Notes: generated from the letters alone by a model not told the origin. Positions 47,796 through 59,457 are shown, counted from the stretch's first letter. The stretch is DNA of 64,000 nt from Moritella sp. 24 (GCF_018219155.1 NZ_CP056123.1:868001-932000), one strand, 5' to 3'. Program-made: numbers and translations.

Positions 47796-50255
47796 ATGCG
47801 AGTTTTAAAATTTGGCGGTACGTCGTTAGCAAATGCTGAACGATTTGCCTGTGCAGCGGATATATCAGTCAGTAACATCGAGCAATCACAAGTTGCACTC
47901 GTGTTATCTGCACCAGCAAAAGTGACTAATAACTTGGTTGCGGCTGTACAACAAACGGTTCGTGGCCTTGATGCAGAGTCATCACTTGAAGAAATCGACA
48001 GTATTTTTAAGGCGTTAATCACGGGCTTAAAAGTACAATATACCAACTTCAATGACGAACTGGCATTAACGCAGGTTGCAACATCATTAGCGACATTAAG
48101 AGAATACTTACATGGCGTTAAATTGTTATCACAGTGCCCTGAGAATATTGAAGCTAAAATTTTAAGCACAGGTGAAAAGCTAAGTATTGCTTGCATGGAG
48201 CAACTGTTATTAGCGCGAGGCTTTAAAGTTGAAGTGATTATTCCGCAAGACAAGCTTGTTGGACAAGGTAGCGTATTAGAAGCATCTGTTGATATTGATG
48301 CATCACGTGCTCGTTTCGAACAAGACCCAATTAAAGCAGATCATATCTATTTAATGCCTGGTTTCACCGCGGGTGACGAACAAGGTAATACGGTAGTACT
48401 TGGCCGTAACGGTTCAGATTATTCAGCGGCAGTACTTGCAGCTTGTTTGTATGCTGATTGTTGTGAAATTTGGACCGATGTAGACGGTGTTTATGCATGT
48501 GATCCTCGCCTAGTAAAAGATGCGAAGTTACTTAAAACATTGAGCTACCCTGAAGCAATGGAATTGTCTTATTTTGGCGCGAAAGTATTGCACCCAAAAA
48601 CAATTGCACCGATTGCTCAGCATCACATTCCTTGTTTGATTAAGAATACTAAAAATCCAGAAGGCGAAGGCACGTTAATCGGTGGCTTAATGTCAAAAAC
48701 GCAAGCTGAAGTGAAATCATTATCAGAGCTAAGTGGCATGACGATGATTAACGTATCAGGCCCTGGTATGAAGGGTATGGTTGGCATGGCTGGCCGTATA
48801 TTTGAAACGGTATCGCGTGCGGGTGTATCAATTGCTTTGATTACGCAATCATCATCTGAATACAGCGTGAGTTTCTGTATCCACAGCTATGATGCAGGTA
48901 AAGCGAAACTGGCATTGAATAATGAATTCAATTTAGAGATCAGTAACCAGTTGCTTGAACCAATCGAAATGCGTGATGGTTTAGCGATTGTGTCACTGGT
49001 TGGTGATGGTATGCGCAAAGCCAATGGTATTGCTGCACGCTTCTTCACTGCATTAGCACAAGCATCGGTCAACCTTGTTGCCATTGCACAAGGCTCATCA
49101 GAGCGTTCAATCTCTGCGGTTATTGACGAAAGCAAAGCAAATGAAGCCATTAAAGCATCACACAATATCTTCTTTGGTAAACAACAATACATCGACCTGT
49201 TCTTATTAGGTTGTGGTGGTGTCGGTGCGGCATTAGTAGAACAAATTAAACGTCAAAAAGAATTCTTAGCAGAACGTCAAATTGAGATCCGCGTGTGCGG
49301 TATCGCCAATAGCCGTCAGATGTTGTTAGATTCAGAAGGTCTGTCATTAACAAACTGGGCAGATGATCTTGCTGCGAGTGATACTGCATTCTCATTAACA
49401 GTGCTTGAAGACTTAGTTAAAAACAGCCACATCATTAACCCTGTGATTGTTGACTGTACAAGCAACGATAATCTTGCAAGCCAGTATGTTGACTTCCTTG
49501 GTAGTGGTTTCCACGTTGTTGCGGCGAATAAGAAAGCCAATACAATGAGCATGGATTACTACCACGAGTTACGTTTAACAGCGTTAAAAACACGTCGTCG
49601 TTTCTTATATGATACTAACGTTGGCGCTGGTCTACCTGTTATCGAAAATTTACAGAACCTACTAAGTGCAGGCGATCAACTAGAACGCTTTAACGGTATT
49701 TTATCAGGCTCTATGTCATACATCTTCGGTAAGCTAGATGAAGGTATGAGTTTCTCTGAAGCAACAGCGCAAGCGCGTGATAATGGCTTTACCGAACCGG
49801 ATCCGCGTGAAGATTTAAGCGGCATGGATATCGCTCGTAAACTGTTAATTATTGCACGTGAAGCGGGCATGGACTTAACGTTAGACCAAGTTGAAGTTGA
49901 AGAAGCAATTCCTGCTGGCTTTGATGCAACGGGCACGAATGAAGAGTTTATGGTTAACTTGCCAAAAGCAGATGCTTATTTTGCAGACCTGCAAGCGACC
50001 GCTGCTGCTGAAGATAAAGTGTTACGTTACATCGGCCAAATTGAAGACGGTAAATGTAAAGTATCAATCGCAGCTGTACCAGCCTCTGATCCGCTAAACA
50101 AAGTAAAAGATGGCGAGAATGCTTTAGCATTTTACAGTCGTTATTATCAGCCAATCCCAATGGTATTACGTGGTTATGGTGCAGGTTCAGAAGTGACTGC
50201 AGCAGGCGTATTTGCTGATGTATTACGTACACTTAACTGGAAGCAGGAGGTTTAG
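47796..50255 (+). CDS. thrA: Bifunctional aspartokinase I / homoserine dehydrogenase I
   Basis: An 819-residue fusion (E. coli ThrA 820). The aspartokinase domain opens with [15 protein letters not shown] and includes [27 protein letters not shown] and [13 protein letters not shown]. Two ACT domains follow (about 315-460, [19 protein letters not shown], and [18 protein letters not shown]), which give threonine feedback inhibition. The homoserine dehydrogenase domain (about 465-819) carries [29 protein letters not shown] and [25 protein letters not shown] precedes the ATG. First structural gene of thrABC, under the thrL attenuator. Confidence 0.99.
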   Translation: MRVLKFGGTSLANAERFACAADISVSNIEQSQVALVLSAPAKVTNNLVAAVQQTVRGLDAESSLEEIDSIFKALITGLKVQYTNFNDELALTQVATSLATLREYLHGVKLLSQCPENIEAKILSTGEKLSIACMEQLLLARGFKVEVIIPQDKLVGQGSVLEASVDIDASRARFEQDPIKADHIYLMPGFTAGDEQGNTVVLGRNGSDYSAAVLAACLYADCCEIWTDVDGVYACDPRLVKDAKLLKTLSYPEAMELSYFGAKVLHPKTIAPIAQHHIPCLIKNTKNPEGEGTLIGGLMSKTQAEVKSLSELSGMTMINVSGPGMKGMVGMAGRIFETVSRAGVSIALITQSSSEYSVSFCIHSYDAGKAKLALNNEFNLEISNQLLEPIEMRDGLAIVSLVGDGMRKANGIAARFFTALAQASVNLVAIAQGSSERSISAVIDESKANEAIKASHNIFFGKQQYIDLFLLGCGGVGAALVEQIKRQKEFLAERQIEIRVCGIANSRQMLLDSEGLSLTNWADDLAASDTAFSLTVLEDLVKNSHIINPVIVDCTSNDNLASQYVDFLGSGFHVVAANKKANTMSMDYYHELRLTALKTRRRFLYDTNVGAGLPVIENLQNLLSAGDQLERFNGILSGSMSYIFGKLDEGMSFSEATAQARDNGFTEPDPREDLSGMDIARKLLIIAREAGMDLTLDQVEVEEAIPAGFDATGTNEEFMVNLPKADAYFADLQATAAAEDKVLRYIGQIEDGKCKVSIAAVPASDPLNKVKDGENALAFYSRYYQPIPMVLRGYGAGSEVTAAGVFADVLRTLNWKQEV

Positions 50256-50257
50256 TC

Positions 50258-51214
50258 ATGAGTCTTGTTGCATATGCACCGGCTTCGATCGGTAACGTAA
50301 GTGTCGGTTTTGATGTGTTGGGTGCTGCGTTAGCACCTATTGATGGCACCTTGGTGGGTGATCGTGTTTATATCGCTGCTACAGATGGCGACTTTGACTT
50401 AACATCAAGTGGTCGTTTTGCACATAAATTACCAGATGATTTCCGTGAAAATATTATTTACGATTGCTTTTTAGGTTATGGAAAAGCATTAGAAAAACGT
50501 GGTTTAAAAATAAAATCACTGGTTATGGAATTAGAAAAAAACCTGCCAATCGGTAGTGGACTCGGTTCGAGTGCGGCGTCGATTGTTGCTGGCCTAGAAG
50601 CGTTAAACGCCTTTCATGATAACGAACTTGATGACAACGAAATGGTGTTGTTAATGGGCGAGTTAGAAGGGCAGATCAGCGGTAGTGTACATTATGATAA
50701 TGTCGCACCGTGTGCCTTAGGTGGATTGCAGTTGATGCTTGAAGCCAATGGCGTTGTGAGCCAAGCAGTGCCTTGTTTTGATGAATGGTATTGGGTTGTT
50801 GCTTATCCGGGTATCAGTATTTCTACCGCTGCTGCACGTGACATTTTACCGAAAGAATACAGCCGTGCTGATTGCTTAACGTATGGACGCAACCTTGCTG
50901 GTTTTATCCACGCTTGTTATAGCAAACAAGAAGATTTAGCGGCTGCAATGTTGAAAGACGTGATTGCTGAACCATACCGTGCTCAGCTTATTCCAAAGTT
51001 TGATGAAGTGCGTGAATATGCAAAAGATCTCGGTGCATTGGCGACGGGTATCTCTGGATCGGGTCCAACGGTATTTAACGTTATGACTGATTTAGCACAA
51101 GCGGAAAAACTACAAGCGTGGTTAGACGCTAACTTTATTCAAAACGGTGATGGTTTCAGCCATATCTGTAAACTGGATAAAGAAGGTGCCCGTATTGTTG
51201 GCACTGAATTGTAA
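50258..51214 (+). CDS. thrB: Homoserine kinase
   Basis: A 318-residue GHMP kinase that phosphorylates homoserine. The N-terminal [17 protein letters not shown], the ATP loop [21 protein letters not shown] and the C-terminal [11 protein letters not shown] match E. coli ThrB (310). It begins 2 bases after the thrA stop, with AGGAGG inside the thrA end, so translation is tightly coupled. Confidence 0.98.
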   Translation: MSLVAYAPASIGNVSVGFDVLGAALAPIDGTLVGDRVYIAATDGDFDLTSSGRFAHKLPDDFRENIIYDCFLGYGKALEKRGLKIKSLVMELEKNLPIGSGLGSSAASIVAGLEALNAFHDNELDDNEMVLLMGELEGQISGSVHYDNVAPCALGGLQLMLEANGVVSQAVPCFDEWYWVVAYPGISISTAAARDILPKEYSRADCLTYGRNLAGFIHACYSKQEDLAAAMLKDVIAEPYRAQLIPKFDEVREYAKDLGALATGISGSGPTVFNVMTDLAQAEKLQAWLDANFIQNGDGFSHICKLDKEGARIVGTEL

Positions 51215-51293
51215 TAAAAGGTCGTAACGAAGCGCTGTAATAAACAAGTAAGTACTGCATGATTTTCTATTGAATCCGAGTAATAAGGGCTAT

Positions 51294-51392
51294 ATGCTCT
51301 ACTTATGTTCAGGGCTTAGTTGTCAAGGACATGGTTATCAAGATTATCATGCAGGTAGCACAAATGATGTTTTAGGGAATGAACAACAATGA
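51294..51392 (+). CDS. Possible 32-codon ORF coupled to thrC (doubtful)
   Basis: It runs from an ATG with AAGGG 4 bases upstream to a TGA that overlaps the thrC start as ATGA. The product (MLYLCSGLSCQGHGYQDYHA...) has no recognisable domain. The overlap and ribosome site suggest that translation of this ORF could feed thrC, which sits 174 bases after thrB. Chance is equally possible at this length. Confidence 0.25.
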   Translation: MLYLCSGLSCQGHGYQDYHAGSTNDVLGNEQQ

Positions 51393-52663
51393 AATTATAT
51401 AGCATTAAAGATCACGCAGAGACAGTAAGCTTTTCACAAGCTGTAAAACAAGGCATGGGTAAAAATCAAGGCTTGTTCTTTCCAACAGAAATTAACCCGA
51501 TTGACGATATTGATGCGTTACTAGAGATGAACCTAGTCGATCGTAGTCGTGTTATTTTACAATCACTGATTGGTGATGAATTTAGTGAACAAGTATTACA
51601 TGAGATTGTTGAGGGTGCGTTTAACTTCCCTGCGCCTGTCGTGAAAGTAAATGACAAGATCAGCGCATTAGAATTATTCCACGGTCCAACATTAGCATTT
51701 AAAGACTTTGGTGGCCGCTTCATGGCGCAATGTCTATCTCGTCTGACATCGGGTGAGAAAATTACAATTTTAACTGCAACGTCTGGTGATACTGGCGCTG
51801 CGGTTGCACATGCTTTCTACGGCATTGAAAATATCGAAGTTGTAGTCATGTATCCAAAAGGTAAGATCAGCTTCTTACAAGAGCAGATGTTCTGCACCTT
51901 AGGTGGCAACATCCGCACGATCGCTGTCGATGGTGACTTTGATGCTTGCCAAGCGTTAATGAAACAATCTTTTGATGATGCAGAACTGCGTCAAGCAATT
52001 GGCCTTAACTCGGCGAACTCAATTAATATCAGCCGCCTTATGGCACAAATCTGTTATTACTTCGAAGCATTCGCACAATTACCAAAAGCACAACGTGCAC
52101 AAACTGTGGTATCAGTACCAAGTGGTAATTTCGGTAATTTAACTGCGGGTCTATTGGCTAAAGCATTAGGTTTACCAGTTAAACGCTTTATTGCTGCGAC
52201 GAATATCAATGATACTGTGCCGCGTTATTTACAAAGCGGTGAGTGGGATCCAAAAGCAACACAAGCAACGTTATCAAATGCGATGGATGTGAGCGTACCA
52301 AGTAACTGGCCACGTATCGAAGAACTCGCGCGTGTTAAAGGCTGGGATTTATCAGAGCTCGCATCTGACTTCTTATCTGATGACGATACAAAAAGTGCGG
52401 TGGTTGCGTTATCTGATCAAGGTTACTTATGCGAACCGCATGGTGCGATTGCTTATGATCGTCTTAATGCACAATTAAGTGATGATGAATTCGGTTTATT
52501 CTTATGTACTGCGCACCCTGCGAAGTTCAAAGAATCTGTTGAAGATATTCTTGGTCACGACATCGGTTTACCAAAAGAATTGGCTGATTGTGCTGATAAA
52601 CCAAACTTATCTGTTGATATGGCAAATGATTTTGCGGCATTGCGTGCATTTTTAATGGCGTAG
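51389..52663 (+). CDS. thrC: Threonine synthase
   Basis: A 424-residue PLP enzyme (E. coli 428) that converts homoserine phosphate to threonine. The N-terminal MKLYSIKDHAETVSFSQAVKQGMG, the PLP lysine in HGPTLAFKDFGGRF, TATSGDTGAAVAHAF, SANSINISRLMAQ and PSGNFGNLTAGLLA are typical. It follows thrB by 174 bases, more than the 1-base gap in E. coli; GGGAATG precedes the ATG. A terminator ends the operon. Confidence 0.98.
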   Translation: MKLYSIKDHAETVSFSQAVKQGMGKNQGLFFPTEINPIDDIDALLEMNLVDRSRVILQSLIGDEFSEQVLHEIVEGAFNFPAPVVKVNDKISALELFHGPTLAFKDFGGRFMAQCLSRLTSGEKITILTATSGDTGAAVAHAFYGIENIEVVVMYPKGKISFLQEQMFCTLGGNIRTIAVDGDFDACQALMKQSFDDAELRQAIGLNSANSINISRLMAQICYYFEAFAQLPKAQRAQTVVSVPSGNFGNLTAGLLAKALGLPVKRFIAATNINDTVPRYLQSGEWDPKATQATLSNAMDVSVPSNWPRIEELARVKGWDLSELASDFLSDDDTKSAVVALSDQGYLCEPHGAIAYDRLNAQLSDDEFGLFLCTAHPAKFKESVEDILGHDIGLPKELADCADKPNLSVDMANDFAALRAFLMA

Positions 52664-52702
52664 TCTAGCTTTAAGTTGTGTGTTCTCACATTAGTGGGTT
52701 TA

Positions 52703-52750
52703 CCTTGTTTTAATGTCATTATTGATGGCACTAAAACAGGGTTTTTTTTT
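52703..52750 (+). terminator. Intrinsic terminator of thrABC
   Basis: CCTTGTTTTA and TAAAACAGG arms (one G-U pair) with inner pairing, followed by ten T. Confidence 0.9.
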
Positions 52751-52946
52751 GCCTTTATTTAAGGTCATTAACGTGTTCAATTTAAGATTACAAATGCGTA
52801 TGAATGCGATTCAAACACAAATGTATTAAAAAAATATGTAAAGGATGTACTGCAATACCAATAATTAGCGCTTGAATATCTTTGATAACAGGGGTAGCGT
52901 TACATTTTTGTAGTTTAAATCAAGCTGAATTCAAAATAAGGCATTT

Positions 52947-53813
52947 ATGGGTAAGGTATTAAAAGATCTTCTTGGACAGTTAACATTAGAAACAATCGAA
53001 GAGGGTATTTATCGTGGTCAAAGCCAAGATTTAGGTTTTGGTGCTGTGTTTGGTGGTCAAGTCATGGGCCAAGCATTATCGGCAGCAAAAGAAACAGTTT
53101 CAGCTGATCGTAAGGTACATTCTTTCCATTCATATTTTTTGCGTGCTGGTGATGTGAAAAAACCCATCATCTATGATGTTGAGAGTATTCGTGATGGCGG
53201 TTCGATTACGACGCGTCGTGTTCGTGCGATTCAAAATGGTAAATCTATTTTCTACATGACCGCTTCTTTTCAAATTGAGCGCGATGGTTACGATCATCAA
53301 GATCAGATGCCTGATGTGCCACCACCAGAAGAGTTAATGTCAGAACAAGATCATGTTTTGTCATTGCGTGATGAACTGCCTGATGACATTTGTGCGAAGT
53401 TTGTGTGTGAAAGACCAATTGAAATGCGCCCTGTGCATTATCTTGATCCACTTAATGAAAAGAAATCTGCGCCAGAGCGTTACATTTGGTTTAAAGCTAA
53501 TGGTCAAATGCCGGATGATGCACGTATTCATAAATACTTGCTTGCCTATGCATCTGACTTCTGTTTCTTGCCAACAGCATTGCAGCCACACGGCAAAGGC
53601 TTTATGAGTCCCAATATGCAAGTGGTTACAATCGACCATTCAATGTGGTTTCACCGTGATTTCCGCATGGATGATTGGTTATTATATGCTGTTGATAGTT
53701 CAAGTGCGTCTGGTTCTCGTGGCTTGGTTCGTGGTCGTTTTTTCACCCGAGATGGCAAAATGGTCGCAACCACAATGCAAGAAGGGTTAATTCGTAACCG
53801 CGAGATCGCTTAA
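52947..53813 (+). CDS. tesB: Acyl-CoA thioesterase II
   Basis: A 288-residue double-hotdog thioesterase (E. coli TesB 286) that hydrolyses medium- and long-chain acyl-CoA. Visible are [55 protein letters not shown], and in the second hotdog [15 protein letters not shown] (containing the catalytic Asp) and [16 protein letters not shown], ending with [22 protein letters not shown]. The ATG has weak upstream AAGG. Monocistronic; terminator at 53839. Confidence 0.95.
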   Translation: MGKVLKDLLGQLTLETIEEGIYRGQSQDLGFGAVFGGQVMGQALSAAKETVSADRKVHSFHSYFLRAGDVKKPIIYDVESIRDGGSITTRRVRAIQNGKSIFYMTASFQIERDGYDHQDQMPDVPPPEELMSEQDHVLSLRDELPDDICAKFVCERPIEMRPVHYLDPLNEKKSAPERYIWFKANGQMPDDARIHKYLLAYASDFCFLPTALQPHGKGFMSPNMQVVTIDHSMWFHRDFRMDDWLLYAVDSSSASGSRGLVRGRFFTRDGKMVATTMQEGLIRNREIA

Positions 53814-53838
53814 TTACGTACTTAATTACCTAATAGGA

Positions 53839-53876
53839 CAACATTTCGCTAAAAAACGCCGAAATGTTGTTTTATT
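53839..53876 (+). terminator. Intrinsic terminator of tesB
   Basis: ACAACATTTCG and CGAAATGTTGT arms followed by TTTATT. Confidence 0.85.
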
Positions 53877-54006
53877 ACGAAAATTTGTGGTCGGGATCAT
53901 GCTTTCCTGAAATTTATAAACATTTCCTATCCCAGCATATTCGCTTATGCAAAGTTTTCCTCTACAATGAAGTTCGTTTTTTGTTATTAGGAATTCAACC
54001 CCGATT

Positions 54007-55026
54007 ATGTCAGTTAGAGTTGCCATTAATGGTTATGGACGAGTTGGACGCAGTGTTGTCCGAGCGTTGTATGAAAGTAACCGTCAGGATGAAATACAGA
54101 TCGTTGTTATTAACGAACTCGCGGATCCTGAAGCGATAGTACACTTAACTCAATATGATTCGACGCATGGTCGTTTTCCCTTCCCTGTTCAACTGGGCGA
54201 TAATTTACTACAAATTGAAAATGATTGTATCCACTTAGTTCGCCATCCTGAACTTGCTGACTTACCTTGGCATGAACATGATATTGATATCGTACTGGAT
54301 TGTACTGGTATCTACGGCACTAAAGCTGACGCCGACGCGCACATTGCAGCGGGCGCTAAAAAAGTTATTTTCTCTCATCCTGCAAGTGCAGATGTTGACG
54401 CTACGGTTGTGTTTGGTGTTAACCATGAGCAATTAACGGGTGCAGAAACATTTATCTCTGGCGCATCTTGTACAACTAATTGCATGGTGCCTGTGATACA
54501 AACATTAGATGCGGCATTTGATATTAAATGCGGCACGATCACCACCATTCACTCAGCGATGAATGATCAACCTGTTATTGATTCTTACCATTCTGATTTG
54601 CGCCGTACGCGTGCCGCAAGTCATTCTATTATTCCGGTTGATACAAAACTCGCGGCAGGTATTGAACGTATCTTGCCAAAGTTTGCCAATAAATTCGAAG
54701 CGATTGCAGTGCGCGTTCCAACGTTGAACGTGACCGCAATGGACTTGAGCATTACTGTTAGCAAAGAGGTGACAATTGAAGATATTAACAATTGTTTACA
54801 CGCTGCTGCAGACACTGAATTAAAAGGGATCTTGGGTTACACCGAGGCTCCGTTGGTATCGATAGACTTTAACCATGATCCACGCTCTAGCATCATTGAT
54901 GGTAGCCAAACTCGAGTGAGTGATGGCCATTTAGTTAAATTGTTAGCTTGGTGTGATAACGAATGGGGTTTTGCGAACCGTCTACTTGATACGACTTATT
55001 ACGTCGCTATGCTAGCGAAAAAATAG
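54007..55026 (+). CDS. epd: D-erythrose-4-phosphate dehydrogenase
   Basis: A 339-residue GAPDH-like enzyme that oxidises erythrose 4-phosphate for pyridoxal phosphate synthesis. The NAD motif [18 protein letters not shown], catalytic Cys155 in SCTTNC, THSAM-type segment [16 protein letters not shown], and [16 protein letters not shown] are conserved. The NELAD after the second strand and the [12 protein letters not shown] block resemble E. coli Epd more than GapA. The order epd-pgk-fba matches the enterobacterial cluster. A 44-base gap precedes pgk. Confidence 0.95.
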   Translation: MSVRVAINGYGRVGRSVVRALYESNRQDEIQIVVINELADPEAIVHLTQYDSTHGRFPFPVQLGDNLLQIENDCIHLVRHPELADLPWHEHDIDIVLDCTGIYGTKADADAHIAAGAKKVIFSHPASADVDATVVFGVNHEQLTGAETFISGASCTTNCMVPVIQTLDAAFDIKCGTITTIHSAMNDQPVIDSYHSDLRRTRAASHSIIPVDTKLAAGIERILPKFANKFEAIAVRVPTLNVTAMDLSITVSKEVTIEDINNCLHAAADTELKGILGYTEAPLVSIDFNHDPRSSIIDGSQTRVSDGHLVKLLAWCDNEWGFANRLLDTTYYVAMLAKK

Positions 55027-55070
55027 ATTGAAATAAATTTTATAAAATTGATAGATTTAAGGATTGAACG

Positions 55071-56237
55071 ATGAATATTATTAAAATGACAGATCTTGAT
55101 CTTGCAGGTCAACGTGTATTAATTCGTGCTGATTTAAACGTGCCAGTTAAAAATGGCAAAGTAACATCAGACGCACGTATCCGCGCATCATTACCAACAA
55201 TCAAACTAGCATTAGCAGCTGGCGCTAAAGTGATGGTTACATCACATCTTGGTCGTCCAACTGAAGGTGAATTTGCACAAGAGTTCTCATTAGAGCCTGT
55301 TGTAAACTACCTTAAAGAAGCATTAGAAAATAACGTTGTACTAGCAAGTGATTACCTAGACGGTTTAGAACTAAACGCAGGTGAATTAGTTGTACTAGAA
55401 AACGTACGCTTTAACAAAGGCGAAAAGAAAAACGAAGAAGGTCTATCAAAAGCATACGCAGCACTATGTGACGTATTCGTAATGGATGCATTCGGTACGG
55501 CTCACCGTGCACAAGCATCAACACACGGTGTAGGCATGTACGCACCAATCGCTTGTTCTGGCCCACTACTAAGTGCAGAACTTGAAGCGTTAGGTAAAGC
55601 AATGGACAAGCCTGCTCGTCCAATGCTAGCGATTGTTGGTGGTTCTAAAGTATCAACTAAATTAACAGTGTTAGATTCACTATCAACAATTGCTGACCAG
55701 CTAGTTGTTGGTGGCGGTATCGCAAATACATTTATTGCTGCACAAGGCCACAACGTAGGTAAATCACTATGTGAACATGACCTAGTAGGTACTGCACAAG
55801 CATTAATGGCTAAATGTGAAATCCCTGTAGCAACAGACGTATTAGTTGCAAGCGAGTTCTCAGAAACTGCTGAAGCAACACTAAAAGCAGCATCAGACGT
55901 AAGTGACGAAGACATGATTTTCGATTTAGGTCCTGAATCTGCACACAAACTTGCTGAAATGATCAAAGCAGCTAAAACAATTATCTGGAATGGCCCAGTT
56001 GGCGTATTTGAATTCGCTAACTTTGCACAAGGTACTGAAATCGTTGGTCGTGCAATTGCAGAAAGCGATGCATTCTCTATCGCTGGTGGCGGTGACACAT
56101 TAGCAGCTATCGATCAATTCGGTCTAACTGATGGTATCTCTTATATCTCTACAGGTGGCGGCGCGTTCCTTGAATTTGTAGAAGGTAAAGTACTACCTGC
56201 AGTAGCGATGTTAGAAGAACGTGCAAAAAACGCATAA
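55071..56237 (+). CDS. pgk: Phosphoglycerate kinase
   Basis: A 388-residue glycolytic kinase (E. coli 387). [58 protein letters not shown], the [10 protein letters not shown] segment and [13 protein letters not shown] are present, giving both lobes and the ATP site. It lies in the epd-pgk-fba cluster; ATTTAAGGATTGAACG supplies the ribosome site before the ATG. Codon use is of the highly expressed type. Confidence 0.99.
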   Translation: MNIIKMTDLDLAGQRVLIRADLNVPVKNGKVTSDARIRASLPTIKLALAAGAKVMVTSHLGRPTEGEFAQEFSLEPVVNYLKEALENNVVLASDYLDGLELNAGELVVLENVRFNKGEKKNEEGLSKAYAALCDVFVMDAFGTAHRAQASTHGVGMYAPIACSGPLLSAELEALGKAMDKPARPMLAIVGGSKVSTKLTVLDSLSTIADQLVVGGGIANTFIAAQGHNVGKSLCEHDLVGTAQALMAKCEIPVATDVLVASEFSETAEATLKAASDVSDEDMIFDLGPESAHKLAEMIKAAKTIIWNGPVGVFEFANFAQGTEIVGRAIAESDAFSIAGGGDTLAAIDQFGLTDGISYISTGGGAFLEFVEGKVLPAVAMLEERAKNA

Positions 56238-56282
56238 CGACTAATTAAACGCTAACAAGTATTAATTAATATCTAATCGTTG

Positions 56283-56311
56283 TTTTGCTGCTACGGGTTG
56301 TAGCGGCAAAA
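56283..56311. repeat. Stem-loop between pgk and fba
   Basis: TTTTGCTGCTAC and GTAGCGGCAAAA form a 12-bp stem (one G-U) with a 5-base loop. The A/T flanks are inside the stem and no T tract follows, so it looks like an mRNA-stability or processing stem instead of a terminator. Confidence 0.7.
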
Positions 56312-56375
56312 AATATTTTAAAAATTCGTGCTGAATGACTCAGTACTTAAATATGTAAACAATAAGGCTAATATT

Positions 56376-57452
56376 ATGTCTAAGATCTTTGATGTTGTAA
56401 AACCAGGTGTTGTAACAGGCGATGACGTGCAAAAAGTTTTTGCAATTGCTAAAGAAAACAACTTCGCTTTACCAGCTGTAAACATGGTAAGCACTGACTC
56501 AATCAACGGTACTTTAGAAGCTGCTGCAAAAGCTAAATCACCAGTGATCATCCAGTTCTCACACGGCGGCGCAGCATTCTTCGCTGGTAAAGGTATTGGT
56601 CTTGAAGGTCACGGCGGTTCTATCATGGGCGCTATCGCCGGTGCTAAATACGTACACGTTATGGCTGAATCTTATGGTGTTCCAGTTATCATCCATACAG
56701 ATCACGCGGCTAAGAAATTACTTCCTTGGATCGACGGACTACTAGACGCTGGTGAAGAATTCTTCGCACAAACTGGTAAGCCATTATTCAGTTCACACAT
56801 GTTAGATCTTTCTGAAGAATCTTTAGAAGAAAACATCGCGACTTGTGGTGAATACCTAGCGCGCATGGCTAAAATGGACATGACAATCGAAATCGAACTA
56901 GGTTGTACTGGTGGTGAAGAAGATGGCGTAGATAACTCTGATATGGACGCATCTGAGCTTTACACTTCTCCAGAAGACGTTGCATACGCTTATGAGAAAC
57001 TAAACGCTATCAGCCCACGTTTCACTATCGCTGCTTCTTTCGGTAACGTACACGGTGTATACAAGCCAGGTAACGTTGTTCTTACTCCAACTATCCTACG
57101 TGATTCTCAAGCATACGTTTCAGAGAAATTTGGCATCCCAGCTAACTCTCTAAACTTCGTATTCCACGGTGGTTCTGGTTCTTCAGAAGCTGAAATCCAA
57201 GAATCAATCGGTTACGGTGTTATCAAAATGAACATCGATACTGATACACAGTGGGCTACTTGGGAAGGTATCAAGAACTACTACGAAGGTAAAAAAGAAT
57301 TCCTTCAAGGTCAAATCGGTAACCCGACTGGCGATGATGCGCCAAACAAGAAACATTATGATCCACGTGTTTGGTTACGCGCTGGTCAAACAAGTCTTGT
57401 AGCTCGTCTAGAACAAGCTCACAAAGACCTAAACTGTGTAGACGTACTTTAA
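56376..57452 (+). CDS. fba: Class II fructose-bisphosphate aldolase
   Basis: A 358-residue zinc aldolase (E. coli FbaA 359). MSKIFDVVKPGVVTGDDVQKVF opens the protein. VPVIIHTDHAAKKLL carries the catalytic Asp and zinc His pair, and EIELGCTGGEEDGVDN, ASFGNVHGVYKPGNV, FVFHGGSGSSEAEI and KMNIDTDTQWATW follow. ATG 56376 is chosen (AAGG upstream, family length); the in-frame ATG at 56328 lies in the leader after the stem-loop. Last gene of epd-pgk-fba, closed by a terminator. Confidence 0.98.
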   Translation: MSKIFDVVKPGVVTGDDVQKVFAIAKENNFALPAVNMVSTDSINGTLEAAAKAKSPVIIQFSHGGAAFFAGKGIGLEGHGGSIMGAIAGAKYVHVMAESYGVPVIIHTDHAAKKLLPWIDGLLDAGEEFFAQTGKPLFSSHMLDLSEESLEENIATCGEYLARMAKMDMTIEIELGCTGGEEDGVDNSDMDASELYTSPEDVAYAYEKLNAISPRFTIAASFGNVHGVYKPGNVVLTPTILRDSQAYVSEKFGIPANSLNFVFHGGSGSSEAEIQESIGYGVIKMNIDTDTQWATWEGIKNYYEGKKEFLQGQIGNPTGDDAPNKKHYDPRVWLRAGQTSLVARLEQAHKDLNCVDVL

Positions 57453-57513
57453 TTTATACAGCAACGTACTTTAATCTTATAAAGATTAAATCGCGTTAAT
57501 AGTTGTTATTGAG

Positions 57514-57547
57514 AATGCCGTTCACTTGTTGAACGGCATTTTTTTAT
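57514..57547 (+). terminator. Intrinsic terminator of fba
   Basis: AATGCCGTTCA and TGAACGGCATT arms followed by TTTTTT. The rest of the 376-base gap to 57828 is AT-rich (TATATATT-like runs) and should hold the next promoter; I saw no other feature. Confidence 0.92.
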
Positions 57548-57828
57548 CTATCATTCCTGCCCCTTATACCTAGTATCAACGCTTTAGATATTATGCAAAT
57601 CTGTTAATACGATCCGTTACCTTAAGCGGTTAATACGCTATGCTGTTATCTTATCCCTGTTATTTTTAGCTATATCTTCTAATTGTTTATCTTTAATTAT
57701 CATCATTAACTATTAATTTTTCGGTTTAACTATGAAAATATATATTTTGAATGTATATTCAGTATTAATGAATATTTAGTTAATTTTAATGTGTCATGCT
57801 AACCGCGTGAACAAGGACGGATAACAAG

Positions 57829-59343
57829 ATGGAACAAACAGATATTAGCTCACTGCTGCCGATTGTAATTACCCTCGTATTATCACTCTCTACACGTAAT
57901 GTAGTGATTGGTTTATTTGCGGGTGTGCTCACCGGTGTATTCATGCTTAATGGACTACAGCCTCTCGACTCATTTGGTATTATGGTTAAAGACCATTTAG
58001 TGCCACAATTAACAGACGGTTATAATGCGGGTGTACTCGTGCTATTAGTCTTTATTGGTGGCTTTGTTGCCTTAATGGAACAGTCGGGTGGTGGTCAGGC
58101 TTTTGCACAAAAAGTCATGCATTGGATCAGCTCTAAATGCAAAGCGCAATTATCTGCTTGGTTTGGTGGTATTTTTATCTTCTTCTCGGATCTTGGTACA
58201 CCACTGATTGTTGGTCCTGTGTTCCGTCCACTGTTTGAAAAATTAAAACTGTCTCGTCAAAAACTGGCATTCATCATTGATTCAACATCATCACCTGTGG
58301 CGATCCTAATCCCATTTATTGGTTGGGGTGTATATATCATGGGGTTGATTCAAAAAGAGTTCACCGCACTTGCATTAGAAACATCTGATTGGCAGGCATT
58401 TATTAATGCTATTCCGTTTCAGTTTTATGCATTCTTAGCCATTTTCATTGTGCCATTAGTCGCGATTAAAAAACTCGATTTTGGACCAATGGCAGAAGCG
58501 GAAGCACAAGCGCAAAAGGGTGTATTTACAGGGCAAAGTGAAAACACACTGACGGCGTTTACCCATAAAAATGCCAAACCATCATTTGTATGGGCACCGC
58601 TATTAGTCATGGCGGTTGTCTTGATTAGTATGTTAGGCCCATTAGGTTTCCCGTTTGAAAAAGTATCGGGTTCTGCTTTCCGTGCTGCGTTATCAAGTTC
58701 GTATTTCTTTGCTGCAATGACATTATTAATCTTAATGGCTTTATACGGTGTGCGTAGCTTAACGGATGGTGTTGCTGTGTACTTAAAAGGTATGGGGAAT
58801 ATGATGCAAGTGGCGATCATATTAGTATTAGCTTGGACATTAAGTGGCATCGGTAAAGATTTAGGGACAGCAGCATATATTGCAGAGCAAGCACAAGGCG
58901 GTTTTCCGAGTTGGTTAGTGCCTGCTGTCGCGTTCTTACTTGCGGCTATCATTTCGTTTGCGACTGGTTCATCGTGGGGCACATTCGCGATCATGATGCC
59001 ACTGGTGATACCAACGGCAGTGGCGATTGATGCACCACTATATGCATGCATAGGCGCAGTATTATCGGGCGGTTTGTTTGGCGATCATTGTTCTCCAATT
59101 TCAGAAACTACGATCTTGTCATCAACGGGCGCAGGTTGTGATCAGTTTGAACATTTCCGTACGCAACTGCCGTATGCGTTATTAAACGGTGGTATTGCGT
59201 TAATTAGTTTTGTTATAGCGGGAATATTTGAAACAGCGTTAGTGCTTGTTGGTGCGTTATTATTGCAAATGTGCCTTGTGTATTCATTAGCGCAATGGCA
59301 CGAACATAAGCAAGAAGGTAAAGGACAAGTAAGCGAAGTTTAA
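57829..59343 (+). CDS. NhaC-family Na+/H+ antiporter
   Basis: A 504-residue polytopic membrane protein of the NhaC superfamily with about 11-12 hydrophobic segments. LSLSTRNVVIGLFAGVLTGV, GGFVALMEQSGGGQAFA, FFSDLGTPLIVGPVFRPL, STSSPVAILIPFIGWGVYIMG, SFATGSSWGTFAIMMPLVIP and GGLFGDHCSPISETTILSSTGAGC match conserved transport-site blocks of this family. It probably exchanges Na+ for H+; some relatives exchange organic anions such as malate/lactate, so the solute is not certain. AAGGACGG precedes the ATG. Monocistronic. Confidence 0.85.
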   Translation: MEQTDISSLLPIVITLVLSLSTRNVVIGLFAGVLTGVFMLNGLQPLDSFGIMVKDHLVPQLTDGYNAGVLVLLVFIGGFVALMEQSGGGQAFAQKVMHWISSKCKAQLSAWFGGIFIFFSDLGTPLIVGPVFRPLFEKLKLSRQKLAFIIDSTSSPVAILIPFIGWGVYIMGLIQKEFTALALETSDWQAFINAIPFQFYAFLAIFIVPLVAIKKLDFGPMAEAEAQAQKGVFTGQSENTLTAFTHKNAKPSFVWAPLLVMAVVLISMLGPLGFPFEKVSGSAFRAALSSSYFFAAMTLLILMALYGVRSLTDGVAVYLKGMGNMMQVAIILVLAWTLSGIGKDLGTAAYIAEQAQGGFPSWLVPAVAFLLAAIISFATGSSWGTFAIMMPLVIPTAVAIDAPLYACIGAVLSGGLFGDHCSPISETTILSSTGAGCDQFEHFRTQLPYALLNGGIALISFVIAGIFETALVLVGALLLQMCLVYSLAQWHEHKQEGKGQVSEV

Positions 59344-59457
59344 TTACTTCACTGCTTCCTTAGTGGTGAGAAGGTATATTCTTACCTACTGTAGTGTGTA
59401 AATGCGGTTTACTTGTATAGCAGGTAAACCATGTTGCTCGGGAATATAAAAACTAAG

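Noticed and set aside
47654-48253. 199-codon ORF on the minus strand over thrL and the start of thrA
   Set aside because: Antisense shadow of thrA codons; covers the attenuator and has no ribosome site or domain.
55502-56098. 198-codon ORF opposite pgk
   Set aside because: Antisense shadow of a highly expressed gene.
58425-59051. 208-codon ORF on the minus strand inside the antiporter gene
   Set aside because: Shadow of a codon-biased membrane protein; composition is Ala/Thr/Asn with no membrane or domain pattern.
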